A stretch of DNA of 52,714 nucleotides from Chara braunii (lineage: Eukaryota > Streptophyta > Charophyceae > Charales > Characeae): assembly GCA_003427395.1 (NCBI GenBank), contig BFEA01000212.1:1448367-1501080 (forward strand), written 5' to 3'. Numbering within the stretch: position 1 is the stretch's first letter; every line of letters starts with the position of its first letter. The notes beneath the pieces are model-generated. The model searched no databases. It was not told the origin of the DNA and was given only the letters and a program-made list of their open reading frames with translations. The translations under genes and the position numbers were made by a program. Shown here piece after piece: positions 29,667 to 39,664 of this stretch.

Positions 29667-31162
29667 TGCCCAAACACGGACTGAGAACACAGCTGATTTC
29701 TGAGTTTTGCCGCTGGAATGAATGCCTTGCTGAGATTCCTGCTTTCTGCTGAGTTTTCTAAGTCTGTGTGTGCGTGCTTGCTGGCTTGCGTGCCTGTCTG
29801 AGTGCTTGACGGCTTGAGTGTGTGTGTGACCTGAAAGGGTACTTGCTTGCTTGGGAGGCCCAGTAGGGCCGGTACATACCTCTGGCCGTGACATTCAGGG
29901 TTGCAGTGGGGAAAACAGTCAAGTAGTAGGTCTGTCTCTTATACACATCTAGATGTGTATAAGAGACAGGTCTGAGTGCTTGACGGCTTGAGTGTGTGTG
30001 TGACCTGAAAGGGTACTTGCTTGCTTGGGAGGCCCAGTAGGGCCGGTACATACCTCTGGCCGTGACATTCAGGGTTGCAGTGGGGAAAACAGTCAAGTAG
30101 TAGGTAGGCCGGTACCACTCAAGTAGCGGTAGATGTGTCGGGGTCTGGAGGCCGAGCAGAAGAAGACAAAAGTTGGCATTTTCAGAGGCCCAGTAGTTGT
30201 AGGCTTGGTCTAGTCGGGTACCAGTCCAAATTCGTCTGAGTCTAGGGCCTGTGCGGGCGATATCAGAGTCTGCAATGATGTTTCCCTCCAAAAGGGAGGA
30301 GGTACCGGTTGCTTGGGGGCCGTGCGGCCTGGAAGTCACCACCCAAGAGGCAAGTTGGCCGCTATATCTCCAGGAGGAGCAAAGTGCTCCTCCTCATTTG
30401 CTGCGTGCAAGTTTGGACCACACGCTGCTGGAGCACGTGGTGGAGCAGCAGTGCAGCACTAGTCTCGAGCAGCGCTGCTGGGGAAGATGGAGCACCCAGC
30501 TCTCCACCTTGGCTATGGTGGAAGAGCTCGGGCTGGAGGAGGAGGAAGAAGGGGGCTTGGGGCGAGAAGCGCCAGGGGTACTTACCTGGCCATGGTGGAC
30601 ACCATCTTCATCACCTTCGTCGGCACTGCATCTGGCAGACCCCTGTTGGCGTAGATCGGCATCAAGAAGCTTCGGGGCAGAGTCAGGCATGGCGGCCTGA
30701 GTGGGAGCAGCCATAGCTGCTTCGTTTTGTCTTTTGCACATCAGGGCAAGGCCCTAGTAGTTCACCATAGCCTCGGCCTTCATGAGGAGGACGGAGAGGA
30801 GCGCCATGGCTAAGGTGGACCTCATGTTTGTGCCTGCAGTAGACGAGGGATTCGGACATTGATTCTGGTTTGGCCATTCACCATCATTCTTACTATTTAA
30901 TGTTTGAATAGAGAGGGGAGGAGAAAAGGAGGAGGAGATTGGTTGGCAAGAGGAAGGGGAATTATCATTGGTCTTTGCTGGTGTGCATCTTCTTCTTCTT
31001 CTTTCTTTCTTTCTTTTTTTTTTTTTTTTTCTTCTTCTTTCTTTCTTCTTCTTCTTCGTCTTTCCCTCTCTCTCCTCTCAAGTTCATTCATTTCTTTTTG
31101 CAATTGGACGGCATTGTGCTTTCTCGTGAATTTGTACTTCGAAATTGGCCAGTATCGTAACA
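29667..31162 (+). mobile_element. LTR A2, inverted inside E4, with assembly artefact
   Basis: Same strand as LTR A1 and colinear with it from TGCCCAAACACGG to CGTAACA. It truncates E4 gag and points the opposite way. Apparent length is 1496 bp, but 174 bp are artefact (38-nt adapter plus 136-bp duplication), giving about 1322 bp, in line with A1 (1289) and A3 (1326). No primer-binding site follows, so it is a solo LTR or a 3' LTR whose body is lost. Confidence 0.82.
29932..29969. other. Nextera mate-pair junction adapter (contaminant)
   Basis: CTGTCTCTTATACACATCT at 29932-29950 is followed at once by its reverse complement at 29951-29969. This is the transposase mosaic-end pair used as the circularisation junction in mate-pair libraries. 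The 136 bp before (29796-29931) and after (29970-30105) are identical. The minus-strand frame 29758-30342 consequently contains the YTHLDVYKRQ adapter peptide and must not be called a gene. Confidence 0.98.
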
Positions 31163-31669
31163 GTTCCTTCGTTGGGATTCACACAAGCAGAGAGGACTGA
31201 ATAGGATGAGGAAGAATAAGGTTGTCATTGCTTTCCATTCAACTTGTTCCACTTTCCACTTGTCTTCACTTGTCTTCACGTCTCTTCAAGTTGCTGACTG
31301 TGCATCTGATTGCTCTGATCTGTGTCATTCTCGGATTCGAGTTCAAACATTCAATTCTATTGATTCCACTTTTGACTTGTCTTTGCCTAACTTGTCTTCA
31401 CTCGTTTTGTCTGGTCTTTACTGATCTGCCTCTAACTTTAACTCACTTAGAAGAAAGTTGCTGAGCGTGCATCTGATCTGCTGCTGTCTCTGTAGTCCCA
31501 TCTGTCATTCCAAGCCTTGTTGTTCTTCATCTAGATGATCAAGCTGATCCAGCACTTGAAAGTGATCGTACAGACAGTACTGTCCTGTCAAATTTAGCAG
31601 TAATGCCGTAGATGGTTGATCGTCCATGGCCACCTCCAAGTTCCTGAAATGGTCGATCAGCCAGACAGC

Positions 31670-31743
<74 letters not shown>

Positions 31744-31876
31744 NNNNNNNNNNNNNNNNNNNNNNNNNNNNNNNNNNNNNNNNNNNNNNNNNNNNNNNNN
31801 NNNNNNNNNNNNNNNNNNNNNNNNNNNNNNNNNNNNNNNNNNNNNNNNNNNNNNNNNNNNNNNNNNNNNNNNNNNN

Positions 31877-31962
<86 letters not shown>

Positions 31963-32144
31963 TTGAAGATAGCAGGGGCAGAAAGAGGAAGGCGAGGAAG
32001 CCAGGGAAGATTAGAAACCAGCACAGCAGAAATCGAGACCGGAATGAGGGCAGATGAATAAAGGTTACACAGTACTTGCATCCACATATTGCTGCAATTA
32101 CATAGCTGATTGCTCTGGAAAACAAAACAAAATCACATGACAGA
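31163..32144. other. Unassigned DNA with AC/AG microsatellites and N gap
   Basis: No gene. 31163-31620 is unassigned. An (AC)n run at 31671-31743 meets a 133-base N gap (31744-31876), then an (AG)n run to 31960. The true array length is unknown. Open frames spanning the Ns are meaningless. Confidence 0.8.
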
Positions 32145-32432
32145 TGTTAGGAATGTGCCCTCACGGGGCCCTAGGCAGCATGCACATGATCTGGGCTGTG
32201 GCCCCCAAGAAGCCTCGTGCCCGCCCTAAGTGCAGGCGGGCCTGAATATCCATAAGAGGCCCTTATCTCAGCATTTTCCAATGTGGGTAACAGAGAGTTG
32301 CAGCACACCAGTTGGCTGAAGAGCAATGTGAGCCTCTCCCTGGGCTCCTTCCAGAAACAGCAGCTGAGCCCAGGGTCGGGTGGTTGCGCCCTGGGCACAC
32401 GCAGTGTGAGGCCGACACATCACGAAGTGGCC
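32145..32432 (+). mobile_element. LTR F2 fragment
   Basis: Closely matches 48710-49008: AGGAATGTGCCCTCACG, CATGATCTGGGCTGTGGCC, AGAGGCCCTWATCTCARCAT, GAAACAGCAGCTG, GGGCACACGCAGTGTGAGG, ACATCACGAAGTG. Similarity stops after about 32432, so it is a truncated LTR start without body or coding sequence. Confidence 0.75.
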
Positions 32433-33477
32433 GTGGGCAAATGTTACGTGCCCAGTTGGGCGATGTACGTAATAACCAAGGATCCACAATGTGATGAAAA
32501 GGACTGAATGGACAATGCAGTGCAAGCAGAATCTCAACAAGCAATGTGCATTCTGATACATACAAATGGTGCTGAATAGCGCAGGGAAGACTTAGATACA
32601 GATCCTGATCTGACCGGGACTGACCTCATTCACGTAGTATAAGATAGCGAAGCAGAATGCTAGAATGCTAATGACTAGCCCAATCAATGTTTGAACGCAG
32701 ACCAAGCATACATCGTGTCCATCACAAGGTGTGAAGGAGCCTGGCGCTGTACACAGGAAGAAAGCGCCAGGTCCAGACATACACAGAAGAAGAGGGGGAT
32801 CAGACGAAGAGAGGGGGAGAGATGGGAATGTCGTCAACACCAAGTCTTTGTCACAAGTCCCAAATAATCCCTCGTCGTAATGTCTGAAGCCCAAAAGTCG
32901 AGTCTGGATCCAATGTCAGCAAGCTCTCTCTCTCTCTTTCTATCGTAGTCTGCTGATGCAGTGAAGTCCGATAATGAGAGGGTGAGAGGGAGATGGTGGA
33001 CTGAGAAGAGGAAGAAGAAGAACTCTCTCTCTGTCACGAGCCAGATACTAACCTGTGAAGTTGGCGCTGTGCTGCAGGTACCTTGAAGACGAAGCTGGAG
33101 CAACGGCGCTGCAGGTAGGTACTCCGGGCCTCCGCCCAATCTCTCTCTCTCTAGTGCTATCCTAGATATGGCGTCCAGCGCTGAAGACTACAGCTACCTA
33201 CTGCGCCCAGTGCTGAAGACTAATGCTAATGCTACTACTACTCCTGCCGCGCTCCCTCCAGAGTGCTGCTGCCGAATCCTGAAGACTACTGACTGCCTCC
33301 TGCCTACCCGTGAAGTGCATGGGAAGTCCCTATGTACTACCTCGGCCTGCCTCCTGACTGCCTGCAGGGCGAGCCAAGCCGAGGAGGCTGCTCTTGCCAA
33401 CGCCGAAGTGTGCTAGGGGCTGGAGCTGCAGCCTCTGCTGACGCTGTCGTGGGAACAGGCTAAGAATAGCCTGTTCC
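32433..33477. other. Unassigned DNA
   Basis: No supported gene. A minus-strand frame (32592-32894) encodes one hydrophobic stretch (LIGLVISILAFCFAILYYV) that could be a membrane segment, but there is no homologue in the window and no other support. Around 33170-33300, degenerate CTGAAGACTA units recur about four times. A CT/GA-rich patch lies near 32925-33020. Confidence 0.4.
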
Positions 33478-33726
33478 CAAAACCCTGGTTCGGTGCCTGA
33501 GTTTCAGGGCCGGTCGTGCTGATGAACGACCGAAAATGGCCCTTTGTTTCAGGCTAAAAAGGCTATTGCCATTTTTAGTCTGAAACGACACAAGGTCTGC
33601 AGGCCCCTGTTTTTCAGGCTTTCGGGCTGAACCGACACGGGGCCTGTAGGCCCTGTTTTTTTCAGGCTTTCAGCCTGAGGGACGCAGGGCTTGGAAAATG
33701 GCCCTCGTGTGCAGGCGCAGCATGTA
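33478..33726. repeat. Repeat D copy 2
   Basis: Shares with 11660-11885 the opening CCCTGGT(T/C)(C/T)GGTGCCT and repeated palindromic TTTCAGGCT(G)AAA and GGGCCTGTAGGCCCTG modules. It lies directly beyond the end of E5 pol and its G-run purine tract on the minus strand, where the E5 3' LTR should be, so it may be that LTR; the boundary could not be fixed. Confidence 0.6.
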
Positions 33727-33740
33727 ACCCCCCCCCCTCC

Positions 33741-34529
33741 TTATGAAGTCAAGCCGGGGCGAGGGCGGAGCCGACGATCTGAAGGTGGAACCTGGACGCG
33801 GGCGCGGCGTGGAGCCGAAGAGACCGACTTGCCTTGCATCTTGCGTTCGTAGCGTGCGAGAACGTCTGGAGCTGTTGCTTGAAGTTCCGCACGGGTCAAC
33901 CAACGGTCAGCTCGGTGTGTGCAGTATGCAAAATGCACCAAATACTCGGTTGGCCTGTTGTCATAGCGTCGCTGGGAGATGATGTCGCCGACCTCCTGAA
34001 AACCGTTCATAGAGGGTGGGTCTTGCGAACGTCTCCCGGGAAAATCGTCATGTTCCGCTGGCGTGTAAAGAGCCAACTTGGAGCAATGAAAGACTGGGTA
34101 GACGGGCAAGTGGGAGGGCACCTGAATCGTGAAGGAAGGTCCCTCGGGTGCGTCTCCAGCGGGTGCTACGATCGGCCAAGGCCCCATCCATTTCGGGAGG
34201 AGCTTGCAAGAGATATCTTGTTCAAGGCTGAATTCTGCGGCGGAGACCCAAACGAGATCGCCAGCGCGGAATGGGCAAGGAAGACGCTGGCGATTGGCCT
34301 GCTGGCTCATGCGTTGCTGCGTCTTGGTCATCTGGCTGCATGCCTTGACAAGTAGCTCTTGCATCCGGCGCAAGAAAAGAAGATGGTCGTCGCTCTCGGT
34401 CGTTCGTGGAGTGATAGTGTCCAACGGCGAAGTGACCGGTGAGCCGTGCTCGAACTCGAAGGGTGACATCCCGATAGCCGGGTGGATGGAGGAGTTGTAG
34501 GCCAACTCGACATCCGACAGCAACTCCAC
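33741..34529 (-). pseudogene. pol: E5 pol: integrase C-terminus and chromo-like tail
   Basis: Begins in the last part of the core (VELLSDVELAYNSSIHPAIGMSPFE), then FRAGDLVWVSAAEFSLEQDI, LLPKWMGPWPIVAPAG (GPY/F-like) and PVFHCSKLALY. The tail QEVGDIISQRR ... TEYLVHF ... RADRWLTRAELQATAPDVLARYERK is the clearest link between the divergent tails and true chromodomains, because EYLVHF resembles the canonical EYLVKW strand. A basic tail (RPRPGLTS) ends at the stop just before the G-run purine tract. Confidence 0.88.
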
Positions 34530-34898
34530 TCAATCCTTCTGGTCAGGACGGATGAGAGTCCACTGAGTGTCGCGGTCGCAGACGATTTCCTTGGGGTAAC
34601 CCTTGGTTCGAATCCAACCGGCGTCGAGAACGTCGGCCAACCCCGGTGCCTTGGCATAAAAGCGACAAGGCAAAAACATGGCGAACTTGGTGAGTCGGTC
34701 GACCACCATGAGAATCCCATCCACTCCGGTCTTGTGCTTGGGGAACGGGCCGGTAATGTCCATGGCAATCGCTTCCCTTCGCCTCAACGGGACCGGTAAT
34801 GGTCGTAACTCGCCGTACGGACGATGGTTGCGGGATTTGCAGCGTTGGCAAACCTCGCATGACTCGCAATAGCGCGTGACGTCGCCGAGAAGGCCGGG
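34530..34898 (-). pseudogene. pol: E5 pol: integrase zinc domain end and core, internally deleted
   Basis: PGLLGDVTRYCESCEVCQRCKS completes the zinc domain; AIAMDITGPFPKHKTG holds the first catalytic Asp and EIVCDRDTQW the second. DTQW then runs into LIRPDQKD, so about 50 residues that in relatives include TNGQ-E, the catalytic Glu, are absent while the frame is kept. TGA 34899-34901 and TGA 34530-34532 both fit Trp codons (FWWPG and KDWVELL). Confidence 0.87.
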
Positions 34899-35984
34899 TC
34901 ACCAAAATCGCTCGCGAAGACGGCCAATCGTGCGATTGACTCCAAAGTGTCCAGTGGAGGGAGCATCGTGGAACTCGCCAAGAAGCCGTGTACGCAAGTG
35001 ATGATCACTCGGTACGCAAAGAAGGTCCTTACCCCGCGTGTGGACAAGCAAGTACCCCTCTTGGATCCGGTAGTGAGAAGGCGCCGGATTAGGAGAGGAG
35101 CAATTTGCGTACTTGTCGCGAAACTCGAGGTCGGCTTGGTAGCCGCGGATGAAGCTGTTCCGCAGGTCGTCGTCGATCTCGAAGGTTGAGTAGACTGCAG
35201 TACAATGATTCGGACGCCATGAATGAGCATCCGCAAAACGGTTCGACTTTCCCGGAATGTGATCGGGAAAGAAGTCAAACTGGTCGATGAAAGCCATCCA
35301 TCGAGCGATGGTGCTGTTGACGGTGTCTTGGGTCTTGTAAAAGATCAACGGATTATCGTCCGTTACCCATCGAAATTGGCTTCGACCAAGGAGGAAGTGC
35401 CGCCACCGCTTGAGCGCGTGGACGAAGGCGAGGAACTCCTTCTTGCGTGCATCGTCAATGGAATGCACAACGGGCACTTTCTTGCTGAAATACTCGACCG
35501 GGTGCCATTCCACACCGTCATATTGCTCGAGGACGGCACCAATGCCATAGCCGGACGCATCCGTAGTGACGTGTGTAGGCAGAAGCGGGTCGTATATGCG
35601 CAAGACCTCCACCGATAATAGCGCGGCTTTGAGAACCAAAAATGATTCCCGCGCCTCCTCTCCGAAGTCAAACGGTCGATCCTCGCATTGAAGCTTGGTC
35701 AAGTGGGCCGCGATCTTCGAGTAGCCTTTGATAAGACGCTGGTAGTAGCCAGCAAGGCCAAGGAACGAACGGACATCCGTGACGTTCCGAGGCTCCGTCC
35801 ACTCTTGTATGGCTTGAATCTTGTCCGATAGCGGACTGATGCCCTTCGGTGTGACAAAATGGCCCAAGTATTCCAGCTCTTGCCGGACAAATTCGCATTT
35901 GTCGCGATTGGCCTTGTACTTGGCGCGGCGGAGCGTCTCCAACACTCGTCGAAGATGCCCAAGATGATCCTCCAATGTCCGGCT
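34899..35984 (-). pseudogene. pol: E5 pol: RT thumb, RNase H and integrase zinc start
   Basis: In frame with the upstream RT: ELEYLGHFVTPKGI, VRSFLGLAGYYQRLI, then RNase H VTTDASGYGIGAVLEQ, DDARKKEFLAFVHALKRWRHFLLGR, WVTDDNPL and FFPDHIPGKSNRFADAHSWR (ADALSRR equivalent). The integrase leader (YLLVHTRGKDLLCVPSD, STGHFGVNRTIGRLRERFW) follows. RNase H Asp and Glu positions appear intact. It is separated from RT only by TAG 35985-35987. Confidence 0.9.
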
Positions 35985-37601
35985 CTAGACGAGAATATCG
36001 TCTAAGTAGACCAGCACGAACGGGTCCAACATCGCACGGAACTCGTTGGTCATTGTCGCTTGAAAGGTCGCCAGGGCGTTGGTGAGGCCAAAAGGGATGA
36101 CCACCCACTCAAAATGCCCGTACCGCGTCTTAAACGTGGACTTGTAGCGATCATTCGGCCGGATCGAGATATGATGATATCCCGATTTCAAATCTAACTT
36201 AGAAAAATACTTTGCGCCGCCCAATCGCTCAAGAAGATCGTCGATGCGAGGAAGAGGCCCCGCATTGTTGACGGTTTGTGCATTGAGCTTGCGGTAGTAG
36301 ATACACAATCGTAGATCCTTGTTCTTCTTCCGGACGTAGAGAACTGGTGCTCCATATGGGGAGCTACTAGGGCGGATCCAGCCCCTGGCCAACAAATCGT
36401 CGAGTTGTGCGCGGAGGACCTCAAGCTCCTCCTCGCTCATCCGATAGATGCAACCTTTCGATGGCACGGCACCGGCCTCAAGAATGATCTCGTGAGAGAT
36501 CGGCCGATCCGCCACCACACCGGTAGGTGACTCGAAGATGTCGGCGAACTCGTCCAACAACCACACCACCCGGGGGTCCGAAGACAAGTCTGTGGGTGAA
36601 GAGTTGGCTACCGCGACGGTCCGTAGGAAACATAGGCCGATCTCCTCGGGCTGCTCGTAAGCGCAAGTCGCCCGGAATGATTTGGCCGTCACCACTTGGC
36701 ACCGAATCGAAGGGTGCGGTAGAGGAATAGTACACGCCACTTCGGCGTCGAAGACGTCGCGAACGCTAAGAGTCCGCCGGTGGAAGTTGACTGTGTGATC
36801 CGGACTTGCCAGCCAAGGCATTCCCAGAATGATGTCGAAGTCCGTGTCGAGAATGTCGAACGTCACCGGTTCGCATGCATGAGGTGCGAAATAAACCGGT
36901 ACGACCTCGATGTAACGATCGAGAAGTTGCTGCGTCTTTCCATCCGCCAACTTGATCGCCGTCGGGTTTGCCTTCCTCCGAAGGCCAGCCCTTTGCATAA
37001 AGGATTGACTCATGAAATTGCGAGACGCGCCGCTATCCAGCAAAGCGCTGGAGGACGCTTGCCCAACCTGAATGTGGACATACATGAGCGGTGCGTTGTT
37101 GTCATCATACCGCTGCGTGCGAAACTCGCTGGTCACCTTGGTAACATACGCAAGGATGTCCCCCACCGCGACTTCGTCATCCGTCGGCGAAGTTGGTGGT
37201 GCATAGAAGGATAAGTATGTGTGGAGATGAGCGCATAGTGCTGCGCATTGCGGTCCCGGCAAGCGGCCCGTGGTCGGGAGAGGAAGCCATGCAAAGTCCT
37301 CGGACGTGAGTGGGTCCAATACCTCTATGTTGAACTCGCGCGCCGAATCCCGTGAAGAACCACTTGAAGACGATAAGTCACCGCTGTCGGGCGGAGAAGA
37401 TGTCGCACACACGTCTTGTCCTTGAGCTGGAGTACCCAGCGTAGGAACGAGCCAGGCAGCATAGTCCTCAAAAAAATATAGAAGAGGAGGACTATCGACT
37501 TCCGCATGCGCCTCGGAATGAAGGTCGGTCACTCGCGAAGAAACCGGTTCCGGAGGCGTCGAGAGTGTCTTCGAGTCACTCTCGACGGTGCTTAGTTTCC
37601 C
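35985..37601 (-). pseudogene. pol: E5 pol: protease and reverse transcriptase
   Basis: The pol frame is open upstream to just inside the gag end, so it has no own start codon; the GTG at 37532 is only an apparent start. An acidic linker (about 130 residues) precedes the protease SSALLDSGASRNFMS (DSGA intact) and FDIILGMPWLASPDH. RT shows LRLCIYYRKLN (usually CIDYR), FSKLDLKSGYHHISI, VVIPFGLTNALATFQ and YLDD at 35997-36008 (intact). The frame ends with TAG three codons later. Expression would need a -1 shift at 37595-37601. Confidence 0.92.
37557..37601 (-). promoter_or_regulatory. E5 gag-pol -1 frameshift signal (putative)
   Basis: Minus strand: heptamer G GGA AAC (37601-37595) in the gag register, 7-nt spacer TAAGCAC, then a perfect 11-bp stem CGTCGAGAGTG / CACTCTCGACG with a 9-nt loop (37587-37557). 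Slipping back one base enters the open pol frame. The gag frame meets TAA right after the heptamer. The current codon before the heptamer is TAG, which overlaps its first G and would stop ribosomes; CAG is the likely ancestor. Confidence 0.72.
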
Positions 37602-39118
37602 TATTCGCCTTTGCCTTTCAATGGGCAGGCCAGTGTCTCATGGAGATCGCGGTTGCACCAAAGGCAATAGTGGAATCCCGTGCGCGCTTTGAATGCTTGC
37701 TCGGAGATGCCGTATTGGGACCATCGGGCTGGAGCTGCTGCGCCGGACCCGGGACTAAATGCGGTGTGTGTCTTCGTCTTGCCGCGTCCTCGGCCTCTGC
37801 CGGGGCGGCCACCTTCCCGGGCGGCTGCGAGTCTGTCTCCTTCATTGGCAGACACGGCCTCGCTAGTTTGGTCAAACGGCGTTGCCTCCGCGACCACGGC
37901 CACTCTTGGCCGATGCTGGTCTCTGCTCGGGCCTGGCGCAGACGAACGCAGGTTCTTAGCCTCCTTGTTCATAATGATGATCTGTGCGGCCTTGTCAAAG
38001 AGTTCCGCCGTCGTCGTCAAGGTGTCCTCGACGTGAGTCAGGGCATTGCTTAATGTCGGACATGACCTTGAGATGAAATAGTGGTGGATGACTTTGAAGC
38101 CCATCTGGATGTCTGGGACTGATGTCAAGCGTTGGTACTCGGCAATCCAGTCGGTACTCAGCAGCGTGCCTTGTTCGAAGATCATGAGCTTGTCCATAGC
38201 CTTCATCTCGGGCGGCTTGACTTGGAACCGCTTGTGCCACGCCGCCTTCAGATTATCCCAACCGATCTTGGTGTGCAAGTCGACAGCTACCACTCCGTAC
38301 TTGGACAAGAGATTGTCCAACCATGCCTGGCACGCGCCCCCCGAGCGGGAGTACAAGTACGAGTGGTGCTTGTATTCCTTGACGTAGTGTAGCTGTAGCG
38401 TGAGCTCGAACTTGCGGAACCATGATATCGGATTTGTCTTCGTCGAGTCGCAAAAGATCTCCTGTCTGTCAAACTTTGGAGCTGTCTCGCGTGGTTCCGA
38501 ATTCGAGTGGTTGGCGGCAGTGCAGATCCGTTGTTCCAACTGTTGCGTTGCGGCCTGCTGTAACTGCACGCCGTCCTTGAGGGAGCCGACGTTCATCTCC
38601 ACTGCTTCGACGCGATCGGAGGTGTTGGAAGAGCTTGCATCGGGGGCGGCGACAGGTCGCTGCTCCAGCTGTCGGAGGCGGCTTTGGACTTGAGCTAGCA
38701 AGTCGTAGAGGCTGTGGATGTCCTGCTGCTGTGTAATGCATGTCGCCAGGAGGTCTGTGAGATGGGAGAGGAGGAGAGCGATCTTGTTTTCGCTATCCTC
38801 CAACTTGCCATTCTCGGCCTCGGTCCGCCATTCCGCTGGCATTGTGAGCAAAGTCTGCTCTTCGTTAAATATCTTCTCACGACGTTGAATTCTTTCTTCA
38901 TCGGCAGCCTTTGCTGCTGCCTCGTCATGCTGGCACTGTTGTTCAATTGCCATCAGGCGTGCCTGCTCGGCGTCCTCTGCCTTCTTCTTTGCTGTTGTTG
39001 CTGCGTCATCTGCCCGTCTCTTTGTTTCGGTACTCCAGGCCAGCATCCGGGCGTGATAGGCCCGGTCTGCTTCTCCGGACCTCTGGTCCATGACGGCTGT
39101 TTGTGAACGCAACAGCAT
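37601..39118 (-). pseudogene. gag: E5 gag with coiled coil and CCHC knuckle
   Basis: I choose the ATG at 39118 (MLLRSQTAVMDQ); the open frame extends upstream to 39238 only through a 13-bp tandem repeat without ATG. Residues about 20-85 are Ala/Lys/Glu-rich and likely coiled coil (RRADDAATTAKKKAEDAEQ). A second helix region carries Leu/Gln heptads (LYDLLAQVQSRLRQLEQR). The Gag core is WFRKFELTLQLHYVKEYK ... AWLDNLLSKYG ... WHKRFQVKP. An Arg/Gly-rich basic patch (GRPGRGRGRGK) precedes the knuckle CLWCNRDLHETLAC (C-x2-C-x4-H-x4-C). It ends at TAG 37601-37603. Full length apart from that possible premature stop. Confidence 0.88.
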
Positions 39119-39184
39119 AGACCAGGCCGGGGGCCTGTTAACGTGGTTTTCCCTGCTGCTGACGTGGCACTGTTGTCGACTGAT

Positions 39185-39230
39185 GTGGCCTGCTGACGTG
39201 GCCTGCTGACGTGGCCTGCTGACGTGGCAA
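39185..39230. repeat. 13-bp tandem repeat upstream of E5 gag
   Basis: GTGGCCTGCTGAC is repeated three times in tandem and followed by GTGGCAAC. Each junction creates TGACGTGG, an ACGT-core element like those bound by plant bZIP factors and like the cluster in LTR B. It lies in the E5 leader about 70 bp before the ATG. Confidence 0.75.
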
Positions 39231-39239
39231 CTTACCAAT

Positions 39240-39664
39240 GCCGCTGCAGGGGGTACCCAAAGATAGGTAGAGAAGGCAAGGCCAGAGGTGGCAACAACAT
39301 ACGTGGGGAGGGGTGGGTGGGATAATCGCCCAGATAACGCCCAGATAAGGAGCCACTAATCAAAAGAGAAAAGTTTGAACTTTGCAAAAAAAAATTTTTT
39401 GAGAAAAATAAAAATCACGAGTTTTGCAAGTTCAGTAGGTCTCCCAACCTCCCTTGAAGTGCGAAACTATCAATGAGAAAAAAAAATTTGAACTTTAGAC
39501 TGCAAATGAATTATAGAACTGACTAACAGAATCCTAGAACTGCGAAAAAAATGACAAGTATGCGGAGTTACTCAGATGAAAGTATTCGCAGTTTGGAAAA
39601 TAATACCTGCAGGAGGGATTTCCCGTACCGCTTTCAGAAAAACGAATTTCGAAAAAGAAGATGT
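39240..39664. other. Unassigned AT-rich DNA between E5 and E6
   Basis: No gene and no primer-binding site or LTR for E5 could be found. Contains two CCCAGATAA repeats (39331-39355) and several A-runs next to TTTGAACTTT motifs (39375 and 39488). Confidence 0.5.

Larger units (their letters stand above)
33727..39118 (-). mobile_element. E5: nearly complete Ty3/gypsy gag-pol
   Basis: The best preserved element: gag (505 codons from ATG 39118) and a pol frame open from about 37650 to 33741 with only three stops (TAG 35985-35987, TGA 34899-34901, TGA 34530-34532) and no frameshift between protease and the tail. Pol is in the -1 frame relative to gag, with a slippery site and hairpin at the junction. 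A G-run purine tract (33729-33738) follows pol. LTRs were not identified with confidence. It is inactivated by the stops and by loss of the integrase Glu segment. Confidence 0.88.

Noticed and set aside
29758-30342. 194-codon minus-strand frame
   Set aside because: Created by the mate-pair adapter and the duplicated LTR segment.
31505-32125. Frames crossing the N gap
   Set aside because: Unknown bases and dinucleotide repeats give meaningless translation.
32592-32894. 100-codon minus-strand frame with one possible membrane helix
   Set aside because: A single hydrophobic stretch without homologue, splice signals or neighbouring exons is not enough to call a gene.
37601-39238. E5 gag starting at 39238
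   Set aside because: That codon is TTG and the extra 40 codons translate a 13-bp tandem repeat; the ATG at 39118 is the better start.
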